A stretch of 64,000 bases of DNA from Bacillus mycoides (GCF_018742245.1 NZ_CP036132.1:2041001-2105000), one strand, 5' to 3'. Numbered from the stretch's first letter, positions 8,801 through 16,865 are shown. Made by a program: numbers and translations. Notes: a model not told the origin generated them from the letters alone.

Positions 8801-9885
8801 TCCTTTTTAATATTGATAGCTGCGTTATAGTCACGACTTATTGTGAGTCCACACGAACACGCATACGTGCGTTCACATAATGGCATTTCTTTTTTATTTC
8901 CACAACGACTACACATCTTTGTAGAAGGAAACCATTTATCTATTTTTACAAGCTGTTTACCTTGTTCTTGTAGCTTGTATGCTAAAAATGTCGTGAACAT
9001 CCGCCAACCGTTGTCCGCTACACTTTTACCAAAGCGAAGCGCTTGTGACATTCCTTTCATATGTAAGTCTTCGATTGCTACAACGTCAAAATGAGTAGCC
9101 AATTCTTTAGACTTATGATGAAGGAAATTTTTACGTTGATTTGCGACCTTTTCATGCAACTTCGCTACACGAATGCGTTGTTGATTCCAGCGCGCTGAAT
9201 CTTTCACACGTCTTGCTAATACTCGTTGTGCCTTTGCTAATTTGTCTAACATCTGACGATAAAAGCGAGGATAATTGGCTTTCTCATCTTCGCTACTCAC
9301 GTACAATTCAGCCATTGCGAAGTCTAATCCAACTACACGTTCTACTTCTTTTTGAGCGATTTCTTTTTCATATTCGGTCAAAATAGACACGTAATACTGA
9401 CCAGTTGGTGTCATCGAAATCGTGCACGATTTGATGGTATGGTTTTGTGGTATCTCTCTATGTTGCTTCAATTTCACCATTTTCAATTTCGGTAATTTGA
9501 TATAACCATGAAATAACATAATATTTCCGTTTACTCGATTCGTTGTATAAGATTTTCTACTTTTTCTACTTTTGAATGTAGGAAACTCACTTTGACCACT
9601 AAAAAAATTCTTATACGCAGTTTGCAAGTTTAATTGAGCGTTGGCTAATGCTAATGAATCGACTTCTTTCAACCATTCATACTCTGCTTTGTATTTCGCA
9701 GGCGTAGGGAACTTTTGTTTCTTTAGTTCTTCCTTGTTCTCTTTGTATGTTTCGTATAGTTCTTTCCGCTCAGCCAGCATTTTATTATACACAAAGCGTA
9801 CACATCCGAACGTTTTACGTATGAGATGTGCTTGTTCTTCTGTTGGATACAGCCGAAATTTGTACGCCTTATTATGCTTTGTCAT
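8773..9885 (-). CDS. tnpB: RNA-guided endonuclease TnpB
   Basis: The 370-aa protein has an N-terminal helix-turn-helix part (YKFRLYPTEEQ...GCVRFVYN), and a RuvC nuclease with Asp188 (GLDFAMAEL), Glu272 (IEDL) and Asp352 (SRDYNAAINI), all intact. A zinc finger CSRCGN...CSCG (Cys325, 328, 343, 345) lies between the last two. TnpB cuts DNA next to a short TAM using a guide RNA from the element's right end, which favours element retention. Length and motifs are those of an active protein. Confidence 0.95.
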   Translation of the reverse strand: MTKHNKAYKFRLYPTEEQAHLIRKTFGCVRFVYNKMLAERKELYETYKENKEELKKQKFPTPAKYKAEYEWLKEVDSLALANAQLNLQTAYKNFFSGQSEFPTFKSRKSRKSYTTNRVNGNIMLFHGYIKLPKLKMVKLKQHREIPQNHTIKSCTISMTPTGQYYVSILTEYEKEIAQKEVERVVGLDFAMAELYVSSEDEKANYPRFYRQMLDKLAKAQRVLARRVKDSARWNQQRIRVAKLHEKVANQRKNFLHHKSKELATHFDVVAIEDLHMKGMSQALRFGKSVADNGWRMFTTFLAYKLQEQGKQLVKIDKWFPSTKMCSRCGNKKEMPLCERTYACSCGLTISRDYNAAINIKKEAMRLLALI

Positions 9886-10137
9886 ATCAATTCACCTCAC
9901 TTTTCGCTTCATTTCCCATAAGCTATGACGGTGATTACACAACCTGAACACTACATGATTATTATCTACTTTCATTGTTATACCAAACTGTACCTCTTAT
10001 AAGACTGATTATATCAGAGGCGAAATAAATAGAAAAATCAAATTTTTGGCTACGCCAAACCGAAATTCATCTCCCACCTACCGCTAGACTATCGTCTTTC
10101 ACACGCTTGAGGAAGGAGACTTCTTTCGGATAATGCG

Positions 10138-10371
10138 TTAAAATATTTTTCACCAATAGATCGTTATAACGATAATCATACACAAGAAACATATGAAGAT
10201 CGCGAATGGGAAAATGTGTACAGAAAGCGTAGGCAACATGATAAAGTAATTCGTTCTACACACGGTGTGAACTGTACTGGTTCTTGTAGTTGGAATATTT
10301 ATACTCATGTCCTGCACTTTATTTATGCTTTCGTAATGGCACGTGGAAATAAAATGTTATTTTCTAAATGA
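10138..10371 (+). pseudogene. narG: narG fragment after the TnpB insertion, then deletion joint
   Basis: The frame [11 protein letters not shown]...[18 protein letters not shown]...[15 protein letters not shown] is the NarG N-terminal region, including the [11 protein letters not shown] segment near the Fe-S ligands. NarG homology ends at about 10305. The reading frame then runs into sequence that is also the 3' end of the convergent scdA gene and stops at about 10371. A deletion therefore removed the rest of narG and presumably narHJI. About 67 of roughly 1220 codons remain. Confidence 0.85.
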
Positions 10372-11030
10372 ATATGTTCAAACAAGTCAGATTCAAGAGC
10401 TTCAAGGCGCTGGTAAACAAGGCGATAAGTGCCGCAAGCTCCTTCTGGCGGAGTAAAGTCATTTGTCACCTTACGAAGTTCTTTAATAATATTGCCAGCG
10501 TGGCTATGTTCATTCTCCAACTCATCTACTACTTTACGTAACTTTGCATAGTTTTCATCAGTTGGATTTTGCTCGAATTCTAAAATTAATGGGAAATCTT
10601 CGGTTTCTTCTTTAATTAAATGCTGTTCTAATTCAATTTTAAGTTCATGAAATAGCTTATGAATTTGAGCTAAATGAGGCTGACTAGCCCCATGAACGCG
10701 TAATACTTTCGTCACATATGGGCTTAACTGTGGCAATTCTTCATTTAAATAGCGATGATGCTTATTTATAACATAATCAATCAATTCTTGATAAGAAGCA
10801 TTTTTCCAATCAATTTCAGATTCGTTTAATAGTTTCGTTTTATGATAAAGCGTATTTAACTCTGTGATTACCTCTGATGCTGATAAATTTCTTTCATTAA
10901 TTGCATCAATAAGTGGTCTATTTCCACCACAACAAAAATCTATTCTATATGATTTAAAAAGATCACTAGCTTTCGGAAATTGTGTTACAATCTCACCGAT
11001 AATTGAAGTTTCAGTAAATGTATGTTCCAT
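10323..11030 (-). CDS. scdA: Iron-sulfur cluster repair di-iron protein (RIC/ScdA)
   Basis: The 235-aa protein has an N-terminal DUF542 domain with Cys33-Cys34 ([10 protein letters not shown]) and a C-terminal hemerythrin-like domain with spaced His residues ([47 protein letters not shown]). It repairs Fe-S clusters damaged by nitric oxide or peroxide. In this group it is linked to the nitrate respiration locus. It is intact although narG has been destroyed up to its 3' end. An FNR-like box lies upstream. Confidence 0.92.
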   Translation of the reverse strand: MEHTFTETSIIGEIVTQFPKASDLFKSYRIDFCCGGNRPLIDAINERNLSASEVITELNTLYHKTKLLNESEIDWKNASYQELIDYVINKHHRYLNEELPQLSPYVTKVLRVHGASQPHLAQIHKLFHELKIELEQHLIKEETEDFPLILEFEQNPTDENYAKLRKVVDELENEHSHAGNIIKELRKVTNDFTPPEGACGTYRLVYQRLEALESDLFEHIHLENNILFPRAITKA

Positions 11031-11070
11031 ATGAAGACCTCCATAAAGTTTAAATGTAATATCTAAATCA

Positions 11071-11113
11071 AGAATAGCGATAAATTAAAATCAATGTGGT
11101 GATTTAAATCACT
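11071..11113 (-). promoter_or_regulatory. FNR-like box and -10 upstream of scdA
   Basis: On the minus strand AGTGA-TTTAAA-TCACC (11098-11113) is a near-perfect palindrome matching TGTGA-N6-TCACA at eight of ten positions. A TATTCT (11071-11076) is centred 32 bases downstream, the same spacing as in the narG promoter. Anaerobic FNR control of scdA is therefore likely, but CRP-like or NO-responsive regulators have similar sites. Confidence 0.55.
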
Positions 11114-11197
11114 TATTATGTGTCATTTTTGAGAATAATAAAAGGAGTTTTATTTAAGTAAGAGGAAGCGTAATTCGTCGCAATACTTTACGATAAT

Positions 11198-11229
11198 AAA
11201 AAAAGAAGCTTAGTAGAAGCTTCTTTTTT
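11198..11229. terminator. Bidirectional terminator
   Basis: AAAAAGAAGCTT and AAGCTTCTTTTT form a 12-bp stem around AGTAG, with A-runs and T-runs at the two ends. It ends the excalibur-protein gene on the minus strand. Confidence 0.8.
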
Positions 11230-11233
11230 ATTA

Positions 11234-12226
11234 CTATCTTTCACACGCAACTCCATCGCCATCACGATCAAGTTTAGAGCTATATCCTGGTTGGTCTCTA
11301 TATAATGGGGCTTTCCCAGCATTTTTAACTTCAGTACAATTTTTGAAATATGTATTACTATTGCTTCCAGCAGCCGGTTGTGTTCGAGTTTGCTGTGCTT
11401 TTTGTTGTTCCTGTTGTACGCGAGCTTGTTCAGCAGCTTGACGTTGTTGTTCTTCTTGTTTGCGAGCTTGTTCAGCAGCTTGACGTTGTTGCTCTTCTTG
11501 TTGTTTGCGAGCTTGCTCAGCAGCTTGACGTTGTTGCTCTTCTTGTTGTTTGCGGGCCTGTTCTTCAGCTTGACGTTGTTGCTCTTCTTGTTGTTTACGG
11601 GCCTGTTCTTCAGCTTGACGCTGTTGCTCTTCTTGTTGTTTACGAGCTAGTTCTTCAGCTTGACGTTTCTCATCTTCTTGCTTACGAGCTAGTTCCTCAG
11701 CTTGACGTTTCTCATCCTCTTGCTTACGAGCTAGTTCCTCAGCTTGACGTTTCTCATCTTCTTGCTTACGAGTTTTTTCGTCCGCTTCTTTATTTTCTAA
11801 TTCCTTTTTCTTTGCGTCATCTTTTTTCTCTTCACTATTAGAAGCGACTTGTTTATTAGTTGCTTTCGTTTTTTCAGAAGAAGGACTTGAAATACCTGAT
11901 AGCGCAACAAAGATGACAAATAAAACAGCTGTAATTATAAATTGTTTTTTTGCTACACCTGTTTTCTTAATAACAGATAATATTGCAAGAACAAGGAAAA
12001 ATATAAATAGAATGAAACTTAAAGTAGAAAAAAATTCGACGACTGGGTGTTCAGATTTTGTTGTGCCGGTCATTATTAACATAATTGAAATCATAAAAAG
12101 AATAACAGTTGGACGACCATATTGTTTTGCTTTTCCATTTTTCTTAAAGAATGAAATGATACATAAGATTAAAAGAATGATAGCAATCAAAAATAAAGCT
12201 ACACCAATATTACTCAAAATAGTCAT
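11234..12226 (-). CDS. Membrane protein with long coiled coil and C-terminal excalibur domain
   Basis: The 330-aa protein has three or four hydrophobic segments in its first 115 residues. A highly repetitive Gln/Glu/Ala/Arg/Lys coiled coil follows (repeats of AEELARKQEDEKRQ, then AEEQARKQQEEQQRQ), and an excalibur domain closes it (YFKNCTEVKNAG...DRDGDGVACER) with the DxDxDGxxCE calcium-binding motif. The start at 12226 lies seven bases after GGAGG; two earlier Met codons lack spacing. Excalibur domains are extracellular in many Firmicutes proteins, here probably exposed at the cell surface. The DNA is a tandem array of 42-48-base units, so length should vary between strains. Confidence 0.85.
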   Translation of the reverse strand: MTILSNIGVALFLIAIILLILCIISFFKKNGKAKQYGRPTVILFMISIMLIMTGTTKSEHPVVEFFSTLSFILFIFFLVLAILSVIKKTGVAKKQFIITAVLFVIFVALSGISSPSSEKTKATNKQVASNSEEKKDDAKKKELENKEADEKTRKQEDEKRQAEELARKQEDEKRQAEELARKQEDEKRQAEELARKQQEEQQRQAEEQARKQQEEQQRQAEEQARKQQEEQQRQAAEQARKQQEEQQRQAAEQARKQEEQQRQAAEQARVQQEQQKAQQTRTQPAAGSNSNTYFKNCTEVKNAGKAPLYRDQPGYSSKLDRDGDGVACER

Positions 12227-12438
12227 TTTCATACCTCCATTTGTAAGATTTTCTTTATTGATTATATAAGAATTCATTGGAAATTACAGGGTTTTTAATA
12301 AAATAAAAAGATTTATATTATTTTTAATAGATAAATAAACATTTGTTTTATATATAAGGAAAAATAGATTTAATTCCTATTACATTTTGAAAAGATTTTC
12401 ATAGATTATAGTATCTCATTTGAAAGGAGGAGATTTGA

Positions 12439-12591
12439 ATGGAATTTCAATTATTAGTGAATTGCGTGTTACAAGAAGGGAATGCTTACTTTTTAGTAAC
12501 AAAAGTAGATGATGTTATTACGTTGAAGGTGCCAATTACAGCAGGAGTAGCGGGTTTATTTTTAGCTTTAGGTGTACCAAGGTGTTCTTAA
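12439..12591 (+). CDS. Small hydrophobic protein, 50 aa
   Basis: ATG at 12439 follows GAAAGGAGGAG at good spacing. The product begins MEFQLLVNCVLQEGNAYFLV, has a Gly/Ala/Leu-rich hydrophobic C-terminal half (ITAGVAGLFLALG) and ends PRCS. No family is recognised. The ribosome binding site is near-ideal and a hairpin follows the stop, so it is likely a real monocistronic gene. Confidence 0.6.
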   Translation: MEFQLLVNCVLQEGNAYFLVTKVDDVITLKVPITAGVAGLFLALGVPRCS

Positions 12592-12602
12592 TTTAGATTT
12601 CT

Positions 12603-12642
12603 ATAGTAAAAGGATGAGGGACAAGCCTTACCCTTTTACTAT
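12603..12642 (+). terminator. Hairpin terminator
   Basis: ATAGTAAAAGG (12603-12613) pairs with CCTTTTACTAT (12632-12642) directly behind the 50-aa protein gene. The T-run is interrupted, so it may be weak. Confidence 0.55.
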
Positions 12643-12840
12643 TACATAATTTTTTTATGTAAACTAAATGAGGTTTTTTCAGTTTTTTAATATTATTTTT
12701 GCCATAGCACGTTTAAAATGGACATGCATATACTATAATGTTTCATTGGCCTTTGATGATGAACGATAGTTTTAAAAAGTGTATCGAAAGTAGAAGTGGT
12801 ACTCTTTTTATTAATGAAAATAGAAGAGGTGCTAGTATAT

Positions 12841-13050
12841 ATGAAAAGACGAACGTATGAAATTCCAATCGCGTTGCGAAGAGAATGGTTTTTAATAGAG
12901 TTAGCGCATTTAACAAAAAAATATGGAATCGAAATTGCAACTAGTAAAATAGAAGATGCACCATTCCTTAGAGATCAAGTTACAGAATTGAGAATAGGAG
13001 CTGGTTTGCAATACGATAAATATGATGATGAGTATATCATCGGATTTTAA
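12841..13050 (+). CDS. Small conserved-looking protein, 69 aa
   Basis: The protein begins MKRRTYEIPIALRREWFLIEL, is helical and charged, and ends LQYDKYDDEYIIGF. No domain is recognised. The frame is open 15 codons further up, but the ATG at 12841 has AGAGGTG about ten bases upstream and starts at the charged, soluble part. A strong terminator follows the stop. Confidence 0.6.
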   Translation: MKRRTYEIPIALRREWFLIELAHLTKKYGIEIATSKIEDAPFLRDQVTELRIGAGLQYDKYDDEYIIGF

Positions 13051-13059
13051 ACAAAGAAG

Positions 13060-13107
13060 CTGCGTATAAAAGGTTATTAAAGAGACCTTTTATACGCAGT
13101 TTTTTTG
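13060..13107 (+). terminator. Strong Rho-independent terminator
   Basis: CTGCGTATAAAAGG (13060-13073) pairs with CCTTTTATACGCAG (13086-13099) and is followed by seven T residues. Confidence 0.9.
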
Positions 13108-13317
13108 TGAAGAGAAAGCTTTATTGAGAAATATTCAAAACGCTTATTGTAAAAAGGAATGAATGAATGTTGAGAGAATAACGTTTGATAAGAAAGGAAT
13201 GCGCTATTAATTACTTATTATATTGTATCGTAAAAGTAATTGATTAAATGGAATTTAAAACAATTGGTGTCCAACGGAATGGTAGCGTTTTCTTTCTGGC
13301 GGAAAAGGGGGATGTTA

Positions 13318-14922
13318 ATGGGAATTATGAAAAGGAGTATCGCATTATTTATTGTACTTTGTTTTATGAGTCCGCTGGTTTTTAGTACAAATGTACACGC
13401 GGAGGTTGTAACAGAGCTTAAGACTGGTTTTCCAGACAAAGAAGTATTTACTCCTGGAGAATGGTTTTTAGGTCAGAAACCTGCTAATTATGATGAGAAT
13501 AAACCACCAATTCTCTTTGTGCAAGGAAGAAATGGTAATGCGGATAGTTGGTATGGAAAGACAGTATATCATGATATGAATGATATGTACGACTACGCCT
13601 TGAAAGCAGGCTATCAAACTGTATTTATTCAATTATACGATGCTGCGGGGAAAGGATCAGCTAGCCAATGGGACAATGGAAAATTGTTAGCACAAAAGCT
13701 TGAAGAAATTTATAATCATTTTGGTAAAAAAGTAAATGTTGTAGCTCATAGTAAAGGTGGTATCGATACACAAGCTGCGTTAGTTGGATATGGAGCGAAT
13801 CGATTTGTTGGAAATGTTATTACACTTGCCACTCCGCATTACGGATCAAATTTAGCGGACTTATCATATAGTTGGTGGGCAGGATGGCTCGCCTCTATAT
13901 TAGGTCAAAAAGATGATGGAACATATTCATTGCAAATAGGTGAAATGGCAAAGTTTCGTTCTACAATAGATAATAATCCTGCAGCTAAATTAAACCGTTA
14001 CTATACGGCTACTGGGACAAGCTGGGGACCTGTTTTTTCAGCATTATCTATGGGCGGATTGTACTTGTCATCATACGGTTCTAATGATGGATTAGTGAAC
14101 GAATGGAGTGCTAAGTTACCATATGGAACACATTTATTTACGGATGCACGATTTGATCATGATAATATACGAAAAGGTTCAGCTGTTTTCGCACGAATTG
14201 AGCCATATTTACGGACAGCAAATTTACCAGTACCGGCTTTATTAGCCCCGAGTAATAGTTCAGAGGAAAAGGTAGAACAATTAAACACAACTTCTAATCA
14301 AGCTATTTTAGGAGGAGAGTTGTCACAAAATCAGTGGGTAGGGAAAATTGTCGCAGTTGATAAAAAAGCAGAAGGGGTAGTTTCTGTTTTAACAGCTTCT
14401 TCGGATGTAGAAATACAACTAATATCTCCAAAAGGAAAAGTTTATACAAATAAAGATAGTGCTGTATCTACTGGTGAAGGTGAATCTCTCTTTAAAGGAG
14501 CGACTATAAGAACATTTAAATTTGATAAAATGGAAGCAGGAGAATGGCAAGTTAAAATGATGGCAAAGCAGCCAAAAGATGCATATTTAATCGTAACCGA
14601 TTACAAAAAAGATGCTCCGTTCGTCCTTCAAATGCCAGCAAAAGTTAAAGTAAATAAAGCAGAGTATAAACTCAAAAAATCACCTGCAGCTCCAGAAATG
14701 AAAGGCAATCTTTCAGTAACAGTAAGAGTAATTAATAAAGATGGAAAATTAGTTTCTGAATCAAATGAATCGCAAAATATTAATACAACTACATTCACAG
14801 GTGCTTTGAAAAATATAGAACAGCCAGGTGTATATAACGTTACAATTGATATGAAAGGGATGAATAAGGAAGGACAACCTTATAATCGTACGATAGTTAA
14901 ATCGGTTTATGTAGAGAAGTAG
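13318..14922 (+). CDS. Secreted lipase-like alpha/beta hydrolase
   Basis: The 534-aa protein opens with a signal peptide (MGIMKRSIALFIVLCF...NVHA, cleavage near residue 28). An alpha/beta hydrolase domain follows: FVQGRNGNADSWYG, nucleophile Ser145 in VVAHSKGGIDTQA, ITLATPHYGS, and probable catalytic His281 in ARFDHDNI. Residues 330-534 form a beta-rich C-terminal region that may bind the cell surface or substrate. The nucleophile elbow AHSKG and the TPHYGS motif are typical of lipases of the PGAP1/LipA type. The start at 13318 is six bases after AAGGGGG. It stands alone between two terminators. Confidence 0.85.
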   Translation: MGIMKRSIALFIVLCFMSPLVFSTNVHAEVVTELKTGFPDKEVFTPGEWFLGQKPANYDENKPPILFVQGRNGNADSWYGKTVYHDMNDMYDYALKAGYQTVFIQLYDAAGKGSASQWDNGKLLAQKLEEIYNHFGKKVNVVAHSKGGIDTQAALVGYGANRFVGNVITLATPHYGSNLADLSYSWWAGWLASILGQKDDGTYSLQIGEMAKFRSTIDNNPAAKLNRYYTATGTSWGPVFSALSMGGLYLSSYGSNDGLVNEWSAKLPYGTHLFTDARFDHDNIRKGSAVFARIEPYLRTANLPVPALLAPSNSSEEKVEQLNTTSNQAILGGELSQNQWVGKIVAVDKKAEGVVSVLTASSDVEIQLISPKGKVYTNKDSAVSTGEGESLFKGATIRTFKFDKMEAGEWQVKMMAKQPKDAYLIVTDYKKDAPFVLQMPAKVKVNKAEYKLKKSPAAPEMKGNLSVTVRVINKDGKLVSESNESQNINTTTFTGALKNIEQPGVYNVTIDMKGMNKEGQPYNRTIVKSVYVEK

Positions 14923-14947
14923 GAAAGAAGGAATCTGTTTTAATAAA

Positions 14948-14989
14948 AAAAGTGCCGAATTCTTGTGGTAGAAGGATTTCGGCACTTTT
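14948..14989 (+). terminator. Rho-independent terminator
   Basis: AAAAGTGCCGAA pairs with TTCGGCACTTTT around an 18-base loop, directly behind the lipase-like gene. Confidence 0.85.
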
Positions 14990-15116
14990 CATGTTTATTA
15001 GATGAATAGAAAAGTGAAATGGGAGTTTATGTTTTATAAGAGGACGATAGGAATCAAAAAAACGTTATGCAATAAAAAAAGATGCGGAATTAGCATCTGA
15101 ATGTGAGGGAATAGTA

Positions 15117-15701
15117 TTAACTTAGTTTTGTAACTGTTAATTCAACTGAATTTATACCATTATCACAAGTTATAATACTTTGATGATTGAAACCACTATT
15201 ATTTCTAAGTTGAAGTGTTGAATTAGCTGGAACCGTAACAATAGTTTCGCCAACTAGTTGAAGGCATTCGTTATTTGATGAAGTATTCATTTGAAAAGCG
15301 AAATCACCTTGACTATTAGCAAGTGGATTGTTATTTAAAAATATAGTTATGACTGGAATATGGGGAAATACAGGATTTAAAGTAGTGTTAATGCTTGAAA
15401 TGAATGAGATTCGATAATCACCTGCTTGACTAAATTGTATAGTAGTAGGATTTAGTAAAGAAACTCCTCCCGCCAAAGGGCCAACGTGATTAAATGGAAA
15501 AGAATCGCCAAAAGGGACAGTTATAAACTCAGTTTGCCAAAAAGTTCCGTAAGCTGAGCAGGATGGTTTATGTGAATGGTCGCATGAACATTTTTTATAC
15601 GAGCTAGAAGATTGATGGCACGAACACTTTTTATATGAACTAGAAGAAGAGTGGCATGAACATTTTTTATATGAGCTTGAAGAATGATAGTATGAACCCA
15701 A
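15117..15701 (-). CDS. Cys-rich spore-surface protein with BclA C-terminal-type domain
   Basis: The 194-aa protein has three N-terminal repeats of SSSSYKKCSCH (about residues 6-40) and a C-terminal beta-jelly-roll domain of the BclA-C / C1q-TNF type (FWQTEFITVPFGDSFPFNHVG...GDYRISFISS...LTVTKLS). There is no collagen-like region between them. BclA-C domains form the exosporium nap in B. cereus-group spores; the Cys-rich repeats suggest disulfide crosslinking into coat or exosporium. TTG start at 15701 lies seven bases after AGGAGG. A sigma-K-like -10 lies upstream. Confidence 0.75.
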   Translation of the reverse strand: MGSYYHSSSSYKKCSCHSSSSSYKKCSCHQSSSSYKKCSCDHSHKPSCSAYGTFWQTEFITVPFGDSFPFNHVGPLAGGVSLLNPTTIQFSQAGDYRISFISSINTTLNPVFPHIPVITIFLNNNPLANSQGDFAFQMNTSSNNECLQLVGETIVTVPANSTLQLRNNSGFNHQSIITCDNGINSVELTVTKLS

Positions 15702-15740
15702 TATAGTACCTCCTATTATTAATAAATGTATAATATATAG

Positions 15741-15749
15741 TAGTTTATG
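15741..15749 (-). promoter_or_regulatory. Sigma-K-like -10 element
   Basis: On the minus strand CATAAACTA matches the sigma-K -10 consensus CATANNNTA about 40 bases upstream of the spore-surface gene start. A clear -35 (AC) at the right distance was not settled. It would place expression in the late mother cell. Confidence 0.4.
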
Positions 15750-15779
15750 TAATTGAAAAGTAATTGGCGTGTATACTTG

Positions 15780-16180
15780 TCCATATATAAGGTGATAGAT
15801 TTGGGATAAAAAGCTGGCATAATATAAAGTGCTCTAATGAGGAGATACAGTTTTCAAAAGAATAGAACTAGAATATTATATGTAATGACTTTTGAAGACG
15901 AAAAAGGCTGAAAATTTAGCAGATAACTCTATCCGAGGTTTTAAAATGTTGAAGTATTTAAACTTTAAGATAGTATATCGCCAAAGTAAACAAGAGAAGT
16001 ATTTAAAGGAAAGCATCTTAGTGAAACAGAGAAATGGATAAAGCGATGATTAAGTTTCCAGCTTAGTCATCGCTTTTTATTTATGCAATTGAGCAGGAAG
16101 AAGACAAAAGATATCGAATGAATGTAATTATACAGAATTGTTTGCTTTTGGTATGAATAGTAGTTAAAGATACGTTAGTT
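15780..16180. other. Gene-poor stretch before spoVS
   Basis: No ORF with a ribosome binding site was found in about 400 bases. Only tiny open frames are present (for example 24 codons from about 15838). A terminator hairpin lies at 16040-16079. Confidence 0.4.
16040..16079 (+). terminator. Orphan Rho-independent terminator
   Basis: AAAGCGATGA (16040-16049) pairs with TCATCGCTTT (16067-16076) followed by T residues. No gene on the plus strand precedes it; on the minus strand nothing leads into it either. Confidence 0.65.
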
Positions 16181-16232
16181 ATATTGCAAACCGTAAGAAA
16201 AGAGAGATTAAATAATAGAGGGAGCAACGTAC

Positions 16233-16508
16233 ATGGAAAATATATTAAAGGTATCCTCAAAATCAAGTCCAAATTCAGTGGCAGGTGCAATAGCCGGTGT
16301 ACTAAGAGCAAGTGGCAAGGTAGAAATTCAAGTAATTGGAGCGGGTTCTTTAAATCAAGCGATTAAAGCAATTGCGATTGCAAGAGGTTTTGTCGCTCCA
16401 AGTGGAATTGATTTGGTTCTTGTTCCAGCGTTTCAAGAGGTTACTATCGATAATCAAGAAAGAACAGCAATCAAATTAATTGTAGGTCCTAGAAGGAAAA
16501 GATCGTAA
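16233..16508 (+). CDS. spoVS: Stage V sporulation protein S (SpoVS) paralogue
   Basis: The 91-aa protein matches SpoVS almost end to end: LKVSSKSSPNSVAGAIAGVL, VIGAGSLNQAIKAIAIARGFVAPSG, ERTAIKLIVGPR. SpoVS (about 86 aa) is an Alba-like protein needed for spore coat assembly and late sporulation; it is thought to bind nucleic acid. Two extra residues at the N-terminus and the basic tail RKRS set it apart from canonical SpoVS, so this may be a second copy. GAGGGAG lies nine bases before the ATG. Confidence 0.9.
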   Translation: MENILKVSSKSSPNSVAGAIAGVLRASGKVEIQVIGAGSLNQAIKAIAIARGFVAPSGIDLVLVPAFQEVTIDNQERTAIKLIVGPRRKRS

Positions 16509-16545
16509 TAGCGAACAATAATATAAGGGGATTTGAAAAGGCCAA

Positions 16546-16640
16546 TAGACTCCAAAAAGTTAGACACGTTATTTCATTTGGCAGTTCCTTGGGCGTGGAC
16601 ACAGTATTGTACCGGATTCATGACTTTTAATTTCCTCTTA
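16546..16640. mobile_element. Possible IS3-family end remnant
   Basis: ACTCCAAAAAGTTAGACACG resembles an IS3/IS150-type terminal repeat (TGTCTAACTTTTTGGAGT on the other strand). The following 70 bases have no ORF. Only an end would be left, and the match is from memory of the family. Confidence 0.25.
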
Positions 16641-16666
16641 TATTTAGCGGGTTTTTCTAGAACCTT

Positions 16667-16709
16667 AAAAATGCCAAATCCTTTGTGACATAAGGGATTT
16701 GGCATTTTT
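16667..16709. terminator. Bidirectional terminator left of attL
   Basis: AAAAATGCCAAATCC (16667-16681) pairs with GGATTTGGCATTTTT (16695-16709). Before prophage integration it would have been the terminator of the Pro/Gln/Tyr-rich gene whose 3' end is the attachment core; that gene now lies 9.4 kb away. Confidence 0.85.
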
Positions 16710-16740
16710 GAGGTTTTTATGTTTTTTAAAATCAACAATT

Positions 16741-16770
16741 CTAAAACTGCTCATTCTTCTCCCAAGATTC
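16741..16770. repeat. attL core of prophage remnant (30-bp direct repeat)
   Basis: The 30 bases starting CTAAAACTGCTCATTC are identical to 26156-26185. At the right copy they are the 3' end and stop codon of the gene at 26156-26914. The integrase remnant begins about 95 bases to the right. Confidence 0.85.
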
Positions 16771-16829
16771 AACGATATAGCATGAGAAACCTTATTATAT
16801 CAAGGTTTGTAAGTGGTGATTTAACTCGA

Positions 16830-16848
16830 TGCTCACATTTTGCTCACA
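16830..16848. repeat. Integrase arm-type site, left
   Basis: TGCTCACATTTTGCTCACA contains TGCTCACA twice, 11 bases apart, and recurs identically at 25996-26014 near attR in the same orientation. Confidence 0.6.
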
Positions 16849-16865
16849 TTAGAATTTTTCGGCTT

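Larger units (their letters stand above)
8631..10137 (-). mobile_element. IS200/IS605-family TnpB-only element (IS1341-type)
   Basis: This 1507-bp element carries tnpB but no tnpA. The boundaries were deduced from the split narG reading frame. Read on the minus strand, TTTAA (revcomp of 10138-10142) lies directly before the left end and the right end closes with TTCAC (revcomp of 8631-8635). There is no target duplication, as expected for single-strand IS200/IS605 transposition. Both ends hold hairpins (right end 8639-8681; left end about 10040-10130). Without TnpA it needs a transposase in trans. Confidence 0.85.

Noticed and set aside
11350..11841. Long plus-strand ORFs rich in Leu/Val/Gln
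   Set aside because: They are mirror frames of the repetitive coiled-coil gene on the minus strand, without ribosome binding sites.
13110..13320. PlcR box upstream of the secreted lipase or the M36 protease
   Set aside because: No TATGNANNNNTNCATA match was found in front of either secreted enzyme.
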